Assembly (NCBI GenBank): GCA_050996405.1
Contig: JBPCRW010000243.1
Span: forward strand, 1 to 20,803
Source of the DNA: JBPCRW01 sp050996405
GTDB taxonomy: Bacteria > Acidobacteriota > Blastocatellia > Pyrinomonadales > Pyrinomonadaceae
Direction: 5' to 3'
Length of the DNA stretch: 20,803 nucleotides
Part shown: piece after piece, positions 1-8,794 of the stretch
How the letters are laid out: each line of letters starts with the position of its first letter
Position numbering within the stretch: the stretch's first letter is position 1
The notes under the pieces: generated by a model
Databases searched by the model: none
Told to the model about the DNA's origin: nothing
The model's input: the letters and a program-made list of their open reading frames with translations, nothing else
Translations under genes and position numbers: made by a program

Positions 1-2
1 TC

Positions 3-791
3 GGTTTAATAGTTGCTGCTTTTAGTAAGGTAAAGATTGGTAATCTTGGACTGATTTTCGGCACTTTGCCTTTGCTGCTGGCTTTTGTTTTAAATCCAAT
101 TGCTGACCGCGTTTTTAACGTTAAGCATGTCAAAGCAGGGAATTTAATAGTGGCAACCGATTTAACTACGATGCTGCGGCTTTATCCCGAACTCGAAGCA
201 GACTATCCGGCAACTATTCGCCATCGAAATACACCCAGACCAAATCCGAAAGATTTGATTATCCAGCTTGGCGATGACAATACGGAACTGCAGAATGAAT
301 ATACCAAAACTTTTTCCGCGCATCCGGTTCAACTTTTATCGGCTAAATTTTACCGTTTCGGGCAGATGTTATCAATCGAGAATGCCCGGAAACAAAAACT
401 GGCTTACGACGTTATCGCTAATCAATACGGTTTAAAGAGCAATGAAAATCACAGCGCAATCAGATATAAATTAAATAGTTTATCGTGGGAAACCGGAAAT
501 AAATGGTATTTTATCTGGATTTCGGGGTTGCATGTCGTTTGGCTGATTTTAAATATCTTAGCGGCAATTTACTTTTTGACAAGAGTTTTTGTTAAAAGAA
601 ATTTAGAATCGGTGTTTATATTTCTGTTATTCTTAATTCCGCTTTCCTATTACTTTTCGTATTTATTAGCCGCCACCACGCCCGATTATCGTTTTATGTA
701 TCCGGCAACTTTGCTGATGCAGGTAAATATTGTTTCGCTGCTGCTAAGTAAAATTTTAACGATTTCCAGAAAGCCGGAAAACAATCTCTAA
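3..791 (+). CDS. C-terminal part of a polytopic membrane protein, 5' end outside the window
   Basis: The frame is open from the first bases of the window, so the TTG at 66 is probably internal and the gene begins upstream. The visible 262 residues start with a hydrophobic stretch (LPLLLAFVLNP), continue with a soluble region of about 125 residues, and end with two or three membrane segments and the sequence PDYRFMYPATLLMQ. A hydrophilic loop followed by late membrane helices and a D-x-R-F/Y-x-Y-P-like motif recalls C-terminal parts of membrane-embedded glycosyltransferase-like proteins. That family guess rests on general resemblance only. It runs convergently towards the metallopeptidase-like gene, with a palindromic repeat between them. 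Location next to the polysaccharide locus fits an envelope-sugar role, but I do not assign one. Confidence 0.7.
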   Translation, partial: GLIVAAFSKVKIGNLGLIFGTLPLLLAFVLNPIADRVFNVKHVKAGNLIVATDLTTMLRLYPELEADYPATIRHRNTPRPNPKDLIIQLGDDNTELQNEYTKTFSAHPVQLLSAKFYRFGQMLSIENARKQKLAYDVIANQYGLKSNENHSAIRYKLNSLSWETGNKWYFIWISGLHVVWLILNILAAIYFLTRVFVKRNLESVFIFLLFLIPLSYYFSYLLAATTPDYRFMYPATLLMQVNIVSLLLSKILTISRKPENNL

Positions 792-849
792 GTTAAAATA
801 TGTCGTAATAAAAGGTTCTGCGGCATCTGAATTTCAAAGACAAGAGATA

Positions 850-917
850 AATCAGAAACCCGACTGTCAGGGAGGGTGGAAGTTTCTCTGCCATTGCTCA
901 CGCGCGGGCTTCTGATT
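850..917. repeat. Palindromic intergenic repeat between convergent genes
   Basis: Thirteen-base arms at 850-862 and 905-917 pair with one mismatch (AATCAGAAACCCG against the complement of CGGGCTTCTGATT) around a 42-base loop. The loop holds GACTGTCAGGGAGGG. The CAGAAACCCG edge resembles the CAGAAGCCCGC edge of the other repeats in this window, but the GAAGTAAG core is absent, so this is a distinct subtype. Placed between two converging genes, it could also act as a bidirectional terminator; no T-run supports this strongly. Confidence 0.6.
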
Positions 918-938
918 CTTGACCCACTACCCTGAATT

Positions 939-1700
939 TTAATTAGCTCCTTGTGATTTTAAATATAATATTCCCTGATTATAAGCCTCTCTGCCGGACA
1001 CATATCCGTTTTGAAGATTGAGTTTAGCTCCCGCCAAAAATGCTTCTTCTCTTTCCTGCGGGCTTCCGTGATGCTGCGAGCTATTAAAATCAGTATCGCC
1101 GTTATCAAAAAATGTCGTCATTGATTCGCCCATATTTTGCGGCATAAAACGAGCGCGATGAGCCGTATACCAGCCAGCCAAAAAATCGGCGTGCAGTTCT
1201 TGCCATTTTCCTCTGAACGGAAAATTCAGCTTGTATTGCAAAATATGCGCGTATTCATGGCTCATAATAGACGGAATGGCATAACCTCTTTTAGAAGTAG
1301 CATACTGGACTTTTAGTAAATCTATGCCGAAAAATACCATCCCGTCCGCCGTGTTCTGGAACGGAATATGAAATTTCTCTAAAACCTGCGGCAGAGGCGA
1401 GCGCACGGCTAAAGCGTTTGGACCATTAACCTCTCGCAGCAGAAACATCCGAGCCGACACGCCGAATGTCTTTTGCAATTCCAGAACATCGCTTTGAATA
1501 GCTACATCCAACTGCCTGTTGCCCGTTTTACCCGGTAAAATTTCACCCAGATTTCCAGAGGTTAGCGAATCGGAATTGAGTCCGCAAATAAATGTTTCAT
1601 CATTTTGTAAAACCGGATGCGCCGATTTTTCCTGAGGAAACAAAACTTGAAAGAACAATAAAAGTCCGACGACATACAGCCTGATTTGTTTTTTATACAT
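939..1700 (-). CDS. Secreted zinc metallopeptidase-like protein (HExxH, YpfJ-like layout)
   Basis: A 253-residue protein with an N-terminal signal-like segment (basic MYKKQIR, then a hydrophobic stretch to about residue 22). Catalytic-type zinc motif HEYAH is at 148-152. A downstream ELHADFLAG at 168-176 supplies a likely third zinc ligand (Glu) in the pattern E-L-x-A-D-x-x-A-G typical of neutral zinc metallopeptidases of the YpfJ/PF04228 type. HGSPQER at 211-217 matches the HG(S/T)xxxR segment of that family. The start is set at the second Met because AGAGAGGA lies just upstream of it; the ATG at 1727 has no such site. It lies 105 bases downstream of the GT2 gene on the same strand. Substrate unknown; envelope location is inferred. 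Confidence 0.72.
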   Translation of the reverse strand: MYKKQIRLYVVGLLLFFQVLFPQEKSAHPVLQNDETFICGLNSDSLTSGNLGEILPGKTGNRQLDVAIQSDVLELQKTFGVSARMFLLREVNGPNALAVRSPLPQVLEKFHIPFQNTADGMVFFGIDLLKVQYATSKRGYAIPSIMSHEYAHILQYKLNFPFRGKWQELHADFLAGWYTAHRARFMPQNMGESMTTFFDNGDTDFNSSQHHGSPQEREEAFLAGAKLNLQNGYVSGREAYNQGILYLKSQGAN

Positions 1701-1805
1701 ATTTCCTCTCTTTAACAATAGAAACATTTCTGTTCGTCAAAAGAATTTCCGGTAGACGCTATTTTTTATTTGTCCGAAAAAAACAAATATAACATTTTTT
1801 TCATT

Positions 1806-3854
1806 TTACTTTCCATTCGCTAAATGCTTCGGCAGCGCGAACATAAACGTTTCCAGCGACAAATCGAGACTTAGATTGGGATTGTAATACGGATCGCGCT
1901 GAATTATTTCTGACCAGTTATCTTCCATATATTTAATTTCGCGCTTAAAACGTTCGATATTATTCGGGTCGAGGTCCGAGCCGCGACTAAGTGATTCATA
2001 ATGATATAATTCGGCGTATGGAGTATAAACAACCAGCAGATTTTCCCGCCGCAGCCGCAGACAATAATCCACATCGTTAAAGGCAATTGCCAAATCCCGC
2101 TCGTTAAATCCATTTAATGATTTGAACGTCTCGGCTTTGGTCATCAGACAAGCTCCCGTCACCGCCGAAAAATTTTGGATTAGTTTTGCCCTGCCGAAAT
2201 AACCGGCATTACCGTGCGGCAATCTTAAATGAGCGTGTCCGGCAACGCCGCCCATTCCGATTATCACTCCGGCGTGCTGGATGGTTTTATCGGGATACAA
2301 TAAACGCGCGCCGACCGCTCCGACATCCGCTCGCGCGGCGTGTTCAATCATTGATTCCAGCCAATCGGGGGAAATAACTTCCGTATCGTTATTTAGAAAA
2401 AGCAAAAGTTCGCCGTCCGCCTGCGCCGCCGCGAAATTATTGATAGCCGAAAAATTAAACTCGCCGGAGTATTTTATGACGCGAACATTCGCCCGCGTTT
2501 TAAGCAAATGAAAATAATCCAGAGTCTTCTGTTCGGAGCTATTGTTATCGACGACGAGAATTTCGTAATTTCGGTAAGTGCTTAACTTCAAAATGCTGTC
2601 GAGACATTGTTTGAGAATCGCAGGCTTATCGCGCGTCGGAATAATTATACTGACCAGCGGTTTATTCTCCGGCAAGTATTTAAAACGAACCGCTCCGTTG
2701 AAAAGACCGGCTTCGGCAATTCCCTTTAAACCGCTTCGTTCGCAATGTTCCTGCACCGCTCTAACACGCGCCGCTTCCGCATAATCTTTGGCTTGCATGT
2801 TTAGGGCAGTCGAGCCGCGCGTCATTCGCCAATGATATAGAATTTTGGGAATGTGATAAATGCGCGAGGTTTTTTCCATTAAACGCAGCACCAAATCGTG
2901 GTCTTGCGAGCCGTCGAAACCATTCCGAAAATTACCGACGCTTTTTACAAGACTGGTTCGATAAACTCCAAAATGACAGGTATACATAATTGACCTAAGC
3001 AAATCAGGCGACCAATCCGGTTTGAAAAGAGGATGGCAGCGAATGTCTTTTAAGTCTATTTTGTCTTCGTCGCTGTAAATTATGTCGGCATCGGGATGAG
3101 CTTCGAGTAATAAAATATTTTCGTAAAGAGCGTTCGGAGTCAGCGTGTCGTCGTGGTCGAGCAAACCAATGAATTCGCCTTGAGCCATTTCGACGGCTTG
3201 GTTGGAATTGCCGGAAATCCCCAGATTATTATCTAAAAACTTAACTTTAATGCGGCTATCCTGCTGCGCGTATTTGCTAAGCAAAGAGCGAATGTAAAGT
3301 TTTTCAGAACCGCCGCCGGCGATGCATAACTCCCAATTTGAATATGTTTGGGCAAGCACGCTGCGAATCATTTTTTCCAAAATAATCTCGTCGGTGTTAT
3401 AGACGGGCGTAATAATGCTGATAAGCGGGCGATACTTAAATTTGCGCTCGGTCTGTTTCTGAATGTTAAGGGCGAGTTGGTCGGGTTCATTTTTTAAAAT
3501 CCATTCGCCATATAAAGCCTTCTCGATAGCTGCGTTTTTGATTAGCGCGGATTTTATCTGTGAATTTGTCACGGGAAGAATTCCGCTGTTGTGCCTTTCA
3601 CCTTTGAGAAAATGATAGATGTGTCTGGAAAGAGCGACGAAACCTTTCGTTTGCCAGAAATATAGAGAAGTGTCGTAAAGCGCGGCAAAGCGGGATTGTT
3701 TTCGAGTCAGCCAGGAGATAGTTTCGTGTTTATACTGCGACCGGAAATCAGCGACTGCTAAATCTTCAGCGAGGATTCGATTGGCAGTTTTCCCATTTTC
3801 AATTTGTGATTTCCGGCGCGTTTGATTGAGTTCGCCGCGCAAATGATTTTTCAT
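1806..3854 (-). CDS. Two-domain GT2 glycosyltransferase, polysaccharide assembly
   Basis: A 682-residue protein with two complete GT-A family 2 domains. The first begins near residue 142 (RPLISIITPVYN) and has the LLDHDD metal/nucleotide-sugar motif at 231-236, then YSDEDK and a QDHDLVLRL segment. The second begins near residue 398 (KPLVSIIIPTRD) and has FLNNDTE at 487-492 and a FNDVDYCLRL segment near 592. There is no membrane segment, so it should work on the cytoplasmic face. Such tandem GT2 enzymes add sugars, often rhamnose, to lipid-linked O-antigen or capsule chains. The sugar specificity cannot be read here. About 140 extra N-terminal residues precede the first domain. The ATG at 3854 has AAAGG directly adjacent, so the start is not certain. 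It is the last glycosyltransferase of the minus-strand block, separated by 265 gene-free AT-rich bases from the methyltransferase upstream. Confidence 0.9.
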   Translation of the reverse strand: MKNHLRGELNQTRRKSQIENGKTANRILAEDLAVADFRSQYKHETISWLTRKQSRFAALYDTSLYFWQTKGFVALSRHIYHFLKGERHNSGILPVTNSQIKSALIKNAAIEKALYGEWILKNEPDQLALNIQKQTERKFKYRPLISIITPVYNTDEIILEKMIRSVLAQTYSNWELCIAGGGSEKLYIRSLLSKYAQQDSRIKVKFLDNNLGISGNSNQAVEMAQGEFIGLLDHDDTLTPNALYENILLLEAHPDADIIYSDEDKIDLKDIRCHPLFKPDWSPDLLRSIMYTCHFGVYRTSLVKSVGNFRNGFDGSQDHDLVLRLMEKTSRIYHIPKILYHWRMTRGSTALNMQAKDYAEAARVRAVQEHCERSGLKGIAEAGLFNGAVRFKYLPENKPLVSIIIPTRDKPAILKQCLDSILKLSTYRNYEILVVDNNSSEQKTLDYFHLLKTRANVRVIKYSGEFNFSAINNFAAAQADGELLLFLNNDTEVISPDWLESMIEHAARADVGAVGARLLYPDKTIQHAGVIIGMGGVAGHAHLRLPHGNAGYFGRAKLIQNFSAVTGACLMTKAETFKSLNGFNERDLAIAFNDVDYCLRLRRENLLVVYTPYAELYHYESLSRGSDLDPNNIERFKREIKYMEDNWSEIIQRDPYYNPNLSLDLSLETFMFALPKHLANGK

Positions 3855-4119
3855 CCTTTATAAGCCTAAAACTCCCTTTTTAAAAACTCTGAAATAATAA
3901 CTTTCATTTTACTTGTCCGGTGGCTAAAGTTAAACAAATATATCGCCTGCAATAATTTTCACAGGTAAAGAATAAAAGCGTCCATTTTTGTAAGTGTAGC
4001 AAAACTAATACCTTTCACAAATTAAATATCTTTTAAAATTTAGAAGTTTATTAAGTTACAAAACAGTGTAATCGAAAAAAACTTCCAATTCCTTTAAATT
4101 ATCGTCTTGAAAATAAAAC

Positions 4120-5064
4120 TTATGTATTATTTTCCTCTAACTTTCGACGGCGCGCGGCGACGTAAAACGCGCCGAAAGGATAAACCAGACAACCGCCCCG
4201 CGATTGAATCGCGCGGCATTCTTCCAGAAACGCGGCGTGCAAGGATTCGAGTTTATCGTCGGGAACCGAAGCCAGGCGTTTGCGGGCAATACTGGAAAAA
4301 GTGCGCTGTATTTCCCAGAATTCTTCAGGCGTTTCGATTGTTTCCTGATGCCCGCGCCAGTCGGTTTTTAAAATTTCAAATCCCGCTTTCTCAACCAATA
4401 AGCGAAGGCTTTGCGTCCGGTTTCGGCGGCTGCTCGCCAAATGAGGTTCTTCCGGCTCATCCGTTTGCGGAATATTTTTATTAACAGAACTATCCAGAAA
4501 ATGCGGAGCGACAAGCTGTTTTCCCTGCAATCTCTGCAAAATATCGGGAGTTTTTTTCAAGATATGAAACCAGCCGGACGGAGAGAAAATTGGAACGCCG
4601 CTGCCGACCGCAATCACCAATCTGCCGTCCGGACGCAAAACCCGAAAAATCTCGCGCAGCGCGGTCAGCGGATTTGGAAAATGCAGCAGCGCGAACAGCG
4701 AAACCGCCGCGTCGAATTTTTCATTTTCAAAATCCAACGCTTCGGCATCCATCCGGCGAAATTTTACTTTTTGCTCGACTTTCAATTGTCGCGCTTTTTC
4801 TTCGGCTTTTGCGAGCATTTCCCTTGAAAGGTCAATTCCGCAAACCGTTTTCGCCGCTGTTCGAGCAGCTTGCAGAGCGACCACGCCCGTCCCCGTGCCG
4901 ACATCGAGAATTTTTTCATTCGGAGAAATTTCCGCCAGTTCAACCATCCGCGCCGCCAGCGGGCGAGTCAATCGTTCGGTAAAATAATCGAATTGCTCCG
5001 TCACCGAATCATAACTTGCCGCGTCGCGCGTTTTAAATGTTTGAGAATTGAATTTGTTCATCAT
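4120..5064 (-). CDS. Class I SAM-dependent methyltransferase (UbiE/Methyltransf_11-like)
   Basis: A 314-residue soluble protein. The SAM-binding motif I is ILDVGTGTGVV at about 52-62, followed by an acidic CGIDLSREM turn (motif II), RRMDAEALDF (adenine-binding region) and FDAAVSLFALLHFPNP. FRVLRPDGRLVIAVGSG closes the Rossmann core. The C-terminal 130 residues carry a variable region, probably acceptor recognition. The N-terminal RDAASYDSVTEQFDYFTERLTRPLA resembles UbiE-type enzymes. Position inside a polysaccharide locus suggests methylation of a sugar or lipid carrier, but methylation of another small molecule is possible. It begins with two Met codons without a clear Shine-Dalgarno sequence. 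A repeat array separates it from the GT4 gene upstream. Confidence 0.85.
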   Translation of the reverse strand: MMNKFNSQTFKTRDAASYDSVTEQFDYFTERLTRPLAARMVELAEISPNEKILDVGTGTGVVALQAARTAAKTVCGIDLSREMLAKAEEKARQLKVEQKVKFRRMDAEALDFENEKFDAAVSLFALLHFPNPLTALREIFRVLRPDGRLVIAVGSGVPIFSPSGWFHILKKTPDILQRLQGKQLVAPHFLDSSVNKNIPQTDEPEEPHLASSRRNRTQSLRLLVEKAGFEILKTDWRGHQETIETPEEFWEIQRTFSSIARKRLASVPDDKLESLHAAFLEECRAIQSRGGCLVYPFGAFYVAARRRKLEENNT

Positions 5065-5078
5065 AAATTTTCAGTTTT

Positions 5079-5228
5079 GCAGAAGCACGCTACGCGCGTA
5101 AGGGCGCAAGAACACACTTACTCCGTGCGTGTTTCTGCATTTTTAGATTTTTAGAAAGAGCACACTTACTTCGTGCGTGTTTCTGCATTTTTAGAAAGAA
5201 CACGCTTACTCCGTGCGTGTTTCTACAT
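5079..5228 (+). repeat. Palindromic repeat array: one left arm and three right-arm units
   Basis: The left arm at 5079-5107 starts GCAGAAGCACGC and ends GTAAGGGC. Right-arm units at 5112-5140, 5161-5188 and 5201-5228 share the core CTTACT(C/T)CGTGCGTGTTTCT and are spaced 48 and 40 bases apart, linked by TTTTTAGAAAGA-type spacers. The left arm is roughly the reverse complement of each right arm, so left plus right can fold into a long imperfect hairpin. The last unit overlaps the 3' end of the GT4 gene and contains its stop codon. The array lies between two genes of the minus-strand block. Confidence 0.85.
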
Positions 5229-6338
5229 TTGGGAAATCAAAGGAATCATTAAATCCAAATATTTTTGGGCGACGATTCGCCAATCGTAGGCTGTTGCGCG
5301 TTTTGGACCATCCTGCATCATTTGCGCCTGCCAGTTTTTATCGTTTAAAACCGCTCTGATTCCTTCCTTCAAAGTTTCAACTTTCGCGTCTTTTAAAAGA
5401 TGCGCGATGCCGCCCGCAAATTCGGGAAAAGCCGTGTTATTTAATGCGATTAACGGCGTTCCGCAAGCCATCGCTTCCAGCACGGGCATTCCGAATCCTT
5501 CATACGAAGACGGATAGACGAACAGTGCCGCCGCGTTATAAACCAGAAACATTTCGTCGTGCGTAATATAATCTATCGTCAAAACTTCCCGTTCGAGATT
5601 CAGTTGGCGGATAATTTGTCGAAACGGCGAAGTTCCGGGCAGAGCCGTTCCGACCAGCAGAAGTTTATGCGGGAAACCTTCTTTTTTAAGTTCGGCAAAC
5701 GCTTTGACGAGCGCGGATAAATTGCGTCTTTCCGTCGGTTTGCCGACATAAAGAATAAACGGCGCGTCCTCGCCGAAAATTTTTTCGCGCCATTTCGCCA
5801 ATAAATCCGTATTGTCAACCGGACGAAAGACATCTGTATCAACGCCTTCGGGAACGACGTTGATTTTGTCTGGATTAAGCCCGTAAAATTTGACCATATC
5901 GCGTTTGCTGAATTCGCTGACGGTCGAAAGCGCGGTCGCCCGTTTCGCGCTCAAGCTGTAAATCGCGCGGGCTTTGTTTAAAGTCCACCAAGAAAACGCC
6001 TGCGGATAACCTTCGTAAGAACCGTGATGAATCAGAAAAGTCGGGCATCGCGCCAAAAGCGGAATCACATAGCTCGGACAAAATAATAAATTTTTCGCGC
6101 CATGCGCTTTGAGCATTGTGAATTGTTCCCAGAAAGCCAAAGGTATTTTTGAAGGCAGCACGATATTTTCTGCAATCGGCGGCAGATAAATTGTGTCGTC
6201 AAGCGGTTCGGGCGTATAAACGCGGATTTCGTCGAACGGATGATTTAATTCGCCGAACGAGCGCAGCAGATTTTCGACGCAGCGTCCGACTCCTGATTTG
6301 CGCCCGATTAACCGAATTCCGTTGACTCCGAGAATCAT
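5223..6338 (-). CDS. GT4-family (GT-B fold) glycosyltransferase
   Basis: A 371-residue protein. The N-terminal half has a glycine-rich acceptor loop (RKSGVGRCVENL, 13-24), HHGSYEGYP near 104 and the hinge STVSEFSKRD near 139. The C-terminal half begins with FILYVGKPTERRNL near 194. It contains the donor-binding E-x7-E signature in SSYEGFGMPVLEAMACGTP (E280, E288). This is the classic retaining GT4 pattern shared by mannosyl- and rhamnosyl-transferases of polysaccharide loci. The ATG at 6338 lies 19 bases after the flippase stop, with a weak AAAG site. The TAG stop falls inside the adjoining repeat, and the final Gln-Met come from repeat-like bases. Sugar specificity is not visible. Confidence 0.92.
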   Translation of the reverse strand: MILGVNGIRLIGRKSGVGRCVENLLRSFGELNHPFDEIRVYTPEPLDDTIYLPPIAENIVLPSKIPLAFWEQFTMLKAHGAKNLLFCPSYVIPLLARCPTFLIHHGSYEGYPQAFSWWTLNKARAIYSLSAKRATALSTVSEFSKRDMVKFYGLNPDKINVVPEGVDTDVFRPVDNTDLLAKWREKIFGEDAPFILYVGKPTERRNLSALVKAFAELKKEGFPHKLLLVGTALPGTSPFRQIIRQLNLEREVLTIDYITHDEMFLVYNAAALFVYPSSYEGFGMPVLEAMACGTPLIALNNTAFPEFAGGIAHLLKDAKVETLKEGIRAVLNDKNWQAQMMQDGPKRATAYDWRIVAQKYLDLMIPLISQM

Positions 6339-6357
6339 ATTTCTTTGCTCGATTTCG

Positions 6358-7818
6358 CTAAAAAACTTTGCGGCGCAAATTGGCGAGAGACGCTTTTTCT
6401 TCTTTGTTTAAAAAAAGAAACAGACTCGCGCCGAACAATAATAAAAATACTATTTTAGCCGAAACGACCGCAATATCCCATTCCGCAAATTGATTGCTCG
6501 TCAAACCCGTCAACAGCAAAATTGAAAAAATATATCCAATCAGAAAGCTAATATCTAATGGAACGGCAAAATTATATTTGACGATTAGACGAATTAAACT
6601 TGCCGCAAAGTTAAGAGAATTGCCTGTCAGAAAGGCGAAAGCGACTCCTTTGATTCCGAAATACGGAGTTAAAACCAGACACAGGCAAGCCGAAATAATT
6701 TGTCCGATACTCGTTATCAAAGTGTAGGATTTTACGTCGTCAAGCCCGATTAAAAGCGATTGATAAACGCCCGCCAACTGGACGATAAATTGCGACAGCA
6801 CGAACAAATAAACAAGTTGACTGACACCTGCAAATTCTGCGGAAAACAGAATGGTCAACATTAGTTTCGGAAACATCAAAATCGGTAACGCTGCCAGACT
6901 CAGAATAAGAGCCAGTTTTCTTTGAAACTGCACGACCTGCTGAATTTTAATGGCTTTTTCGATGTTCCGGTTGACAATCGGATTTAAGTAAATATTGATG
7001 GCGGGATAAAGTGCCGTTCCGAATGCGAATGACAAAACCATTACGCCGTGCAGCAATCCGGCTTCGACTTCGCCGAAATTTTCGAGAACCGCGTAGCGCG
7101 CCGCCAGATAAGAAAGCGAAGCGGTTATTGCAGCGAAATAAAACAACAGCGCGGTCGAGAAAATTACTGGATTATTTTTAAATTCCCGCCGGATATTCGT
7201 CCATCGGTCATAAACGGGAAGTCCGAATTTTTCGCGGAGATAAATCATCACGCCGACGATTACTAAAACACCCGCCAAAATACTGCCGATATAAAGCCCG
7301 AAAATACCCGCGTAAATAACGCCCGCAACTGCCGCAATCGTTAAAACCGCATTTGTAATTAAAACTAGTATTGAGGATGCTCTAAATTTTTGGGCGGCGG
7401 CAAATACGTTGACAAACAGCGCGGACAGCGTAAAAGTCGGCAATGTCAGTAAACCGAGAATCAAAAATAATTTATATTTTTCAAATTCCTCGCCTAAAAT
7501 GTCGGGTTTTAAAAGAATCGCGCCGATAGTTAAAAACGCGCCCGCCGCCGATAACAGGAACAAGAATTTGAAAAATCCGGCGTAGCTTCGCTTAAATTCC
7601 GCGTCGCCTTCGCTGTGCGATTTTGACAGAAATTTGATTGACGCGGCGGGCAGTCCGAAAACGCTGACAAACGCCGCAAGCTGGACAAACTGATCAATCG
7701 TTCCGACTACGCCGACTCCGGCGGGTCCGAGATAAACGGCGACGATTTTCGATTTAATGAACAGAATAAAAACGGCGAGCGATTGAATTGTTCCGATGGT
7801 CAGAATAATTTTGAACAT
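6358..7818 (-). CDS. Wzx-like polysaccharide flippase (MATE/MVF superfamily)
   Basis: A 486-residue, very hydrophobic protein with about 12-14 predicted membrane segments spaced along its whole length. The N-terminus has the SKIVAVYLGPAGVGVVGTIDQF pattern typical of O-antigen and teichuronic-type flippases, followed by a GLPAASIKFLSK segment. Such proteins turn undecaprenyl-linked oligosaccharide units to the outer leaflet of the inner membrane. Downstream, 19 bases separate it from the GT4 gene, so the two are probably co-translated. Upstream lies a repeat array of about 110 bases. A flippase beside a Wzm/Wzt exporter in one locus is unusual. No Wzy polymerase is seen in this window. Confidence 0.88.
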   Translation of the reverse strand: MFKIILTIGTIQSLAVFILFIKSKIVAVYLGPAGVGVVGTIDQFVQLAAFVSVFGLPAASIKFLSKSHSEGDAEFKRSYAGFFKFLFLLSAAGAFLTIGAILLKPDILGEEFEKYKLFLILGLLTLPTFTLSALFVNVFAAAQKFRASSILVLITNAVLTIAAVAGVIYAGIFGLYIGSILAGVLVIVGVMIYLREKFGLPVYDRWTNIRREFKNNPVIFSTALLFYFAAITASLSYLAARYAVLENFGEVEAGLLHGVMVLSFAFGTALYPAINIYLNPIVNRNIEKAIKIQQVVQFQRKLALILSLAALPILMFPKLMLTILFSAEFAGVSQLVYLFVLSQFIVQLAGVYQSLLIGLDDVKSYTLITSIGQIISACLCLVLTPYFGIKGVAFAFLTGNSLNFAASLIRLIVKYNFAVPLDISFLIGYIFSILLLTGLTSNQFAEWDIAVVSAKIVFLLLFGASLFLFLNKEEKASLANLRRKVF

Positions 7819-7849
7819 TCTTCAATTGATAAATTCCGTCTCGCAAAAA

Positions 7850-7962
7850 TGCAGAAACACGCACGGAGTAAGTGTGTTCTTTCTAAAAATGCAGAAACAC
7901 GCACGGAGTAAGTGTGTCTTTTCGCCTTATCGCGCCCTTACATGCGTAGCGGGCTTCCGCAT
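7850..7962 (-). repeat. Palindromic repeat array, mirror image of the one at 5079-5228
   Basis: Read on the minus strand this is a left arm (7932-7962, GCGGAAGCCCGCTACGC...GTAAGGGCGC) followed by two right-arm units (about 7890-7917 and 7850-7877), linked by the same TTTTTAGAAAGA spacer. It lies between the methyltransferase stop (the TGA touches the repeat edge at 7962) and the flippase start. About 70 bases match the array at 5160-5229 in inverted orientation with only about three differences. Confidence 0.85.
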
Positions 7963-8780
7963 CAACTGCGTAAAGCCGGTTTTTCCAGAAACACGCTCAC
8001 GCCGAACAGACTTTCCTTAGTTTTTTCAGTCGTCGTCGCCCAGAAAGCCGGATTTGTCCGCGTCACCCATTCCTGAAAAGCGATGTTGCGATTTATGTCG
8101 TCTGCAATCAAAACGCCGCGATTCGTCAGATACGGCGCGACCAGCTTAAATTCCGCAGACATATTGCCGTAAGTATGACGGCTGTCGTGCAGAAAAATGT
8201 TCACTTCCTTTAATTCCGACAATAGCGCGGGCAATAATTTTTGGCTTTCTCCGCGATGCAGTTGCCAGTTGTCGCGCAGTTCGTCGGGTATCAAAGTGCC
8301 GATAAAACTCGCCGCGCTGCGCGTCGCGGGCGGGCGGTCAACGCTCGAAAGTTTTCCGTGATTATTAACTTTGAGTGCTTTTAATATAAAACTCGAAGTT
8401 ACGCCGTAAGCCACGCCGGTTTCGACAAACACGGCGGGTTTGATTGCGCGGCACATAACATAGCACAGCCGCCCCAATTTCGGGTCGCCGTTATGAACGA
8501 GCGGAAACGGAATTTCGGCGTTTGAAATTTTTCGGATGCCGCGTTCGATTTGTTCTTCGATTTCGGCTAAGGCTGATTCAGCCAGAAACCCGCGCAAATC
8601 TGTTTGCAGACATTTTTCAATTCCCGAAATAACGTCCGCAAAATCCTGCGGCTGATACGACGGGGCGGGAATTGTCGAATTTTCACGGCGCAATTCCAGA
8701 CGCACCTTTAACTCGTCATACACGCCGCGCGGATTTCTCGGCAAACGAGTCAATAATTTGATTGCTTCAGTTAAATTCAT
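7962..8780 (-). CDS. Class I SAM methyltransferase of the Methyltransf_24/cephalosporin-hydroxylase-like type
   Basis: A 272-residue soluble protein. The SAM-binding loop is FVETGVAYGVTS at about 118-129. LSSVDRPP near 144 fits motif II. IFLHDSRHTYGNMSAEF at about 195-211 matches the family's FLHDSxHT/S-Y segment. A GVLIADDINRN strand follows near 222. These features are typical of small methyltransferases found in glycan and secondary-metabolite clusters. The substrate is unknown; methylation of a sugar or chain end is an inference from position. The start is ATG with no clear Shine-Dalgarno site. Repeats bound it on both sides, upstream at 8795-8870 and downstream at 7850-7962. Confidence 0.82.
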   Translation of the reverse strand: MNLTEAIKLLTRLPRNPRGVYDELKVRLELRRENSTIPAPSYQPQDFADVISGIEKCLQTDLRGFLAESALAEIEEQIERGIRKISNAEIPFPLVHNGDPKLGRLCYVMCRAIKPAVFVETGVAYGVTSSFILKALKVNNHGKLSSVDRPPATRSAASFIGTLIPDELRDNWQLHRGESQKLLPALLSELKEVNIFLHDSRHTYGNMSAEFKLVAPYLTNRGVLIADDINRNIAFQEWVTRTNPAFWATTTEKTKESLFGVSVFLEKPALRS

Positions 8781-8794
8781 TTATGCGTATTAAA

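Noticed and set aside
4107..5154. Several plus-strand reading frames of 94-138 codons opposite the methyltransferase
   Set aside because: They are antisense shadows of a clear methyltransferase gene, are Arg-rich and low in complexity, and have no ribosome sites.
5112..5228. Three regularly spaced repeats that could suggest a CRISPR array
   Set aside because: Spacers are short (about 12-20 bases), T/A-rich and nearly the same as those at other copies; the units also occur singly at other gene boundaries and no cas gene is present.
7796..8020. Plus-strand frame made largely of repeat sequence
   Set aside because: It translates repeat units and antisense of the flippase and methyltransferase genes; no homology features.
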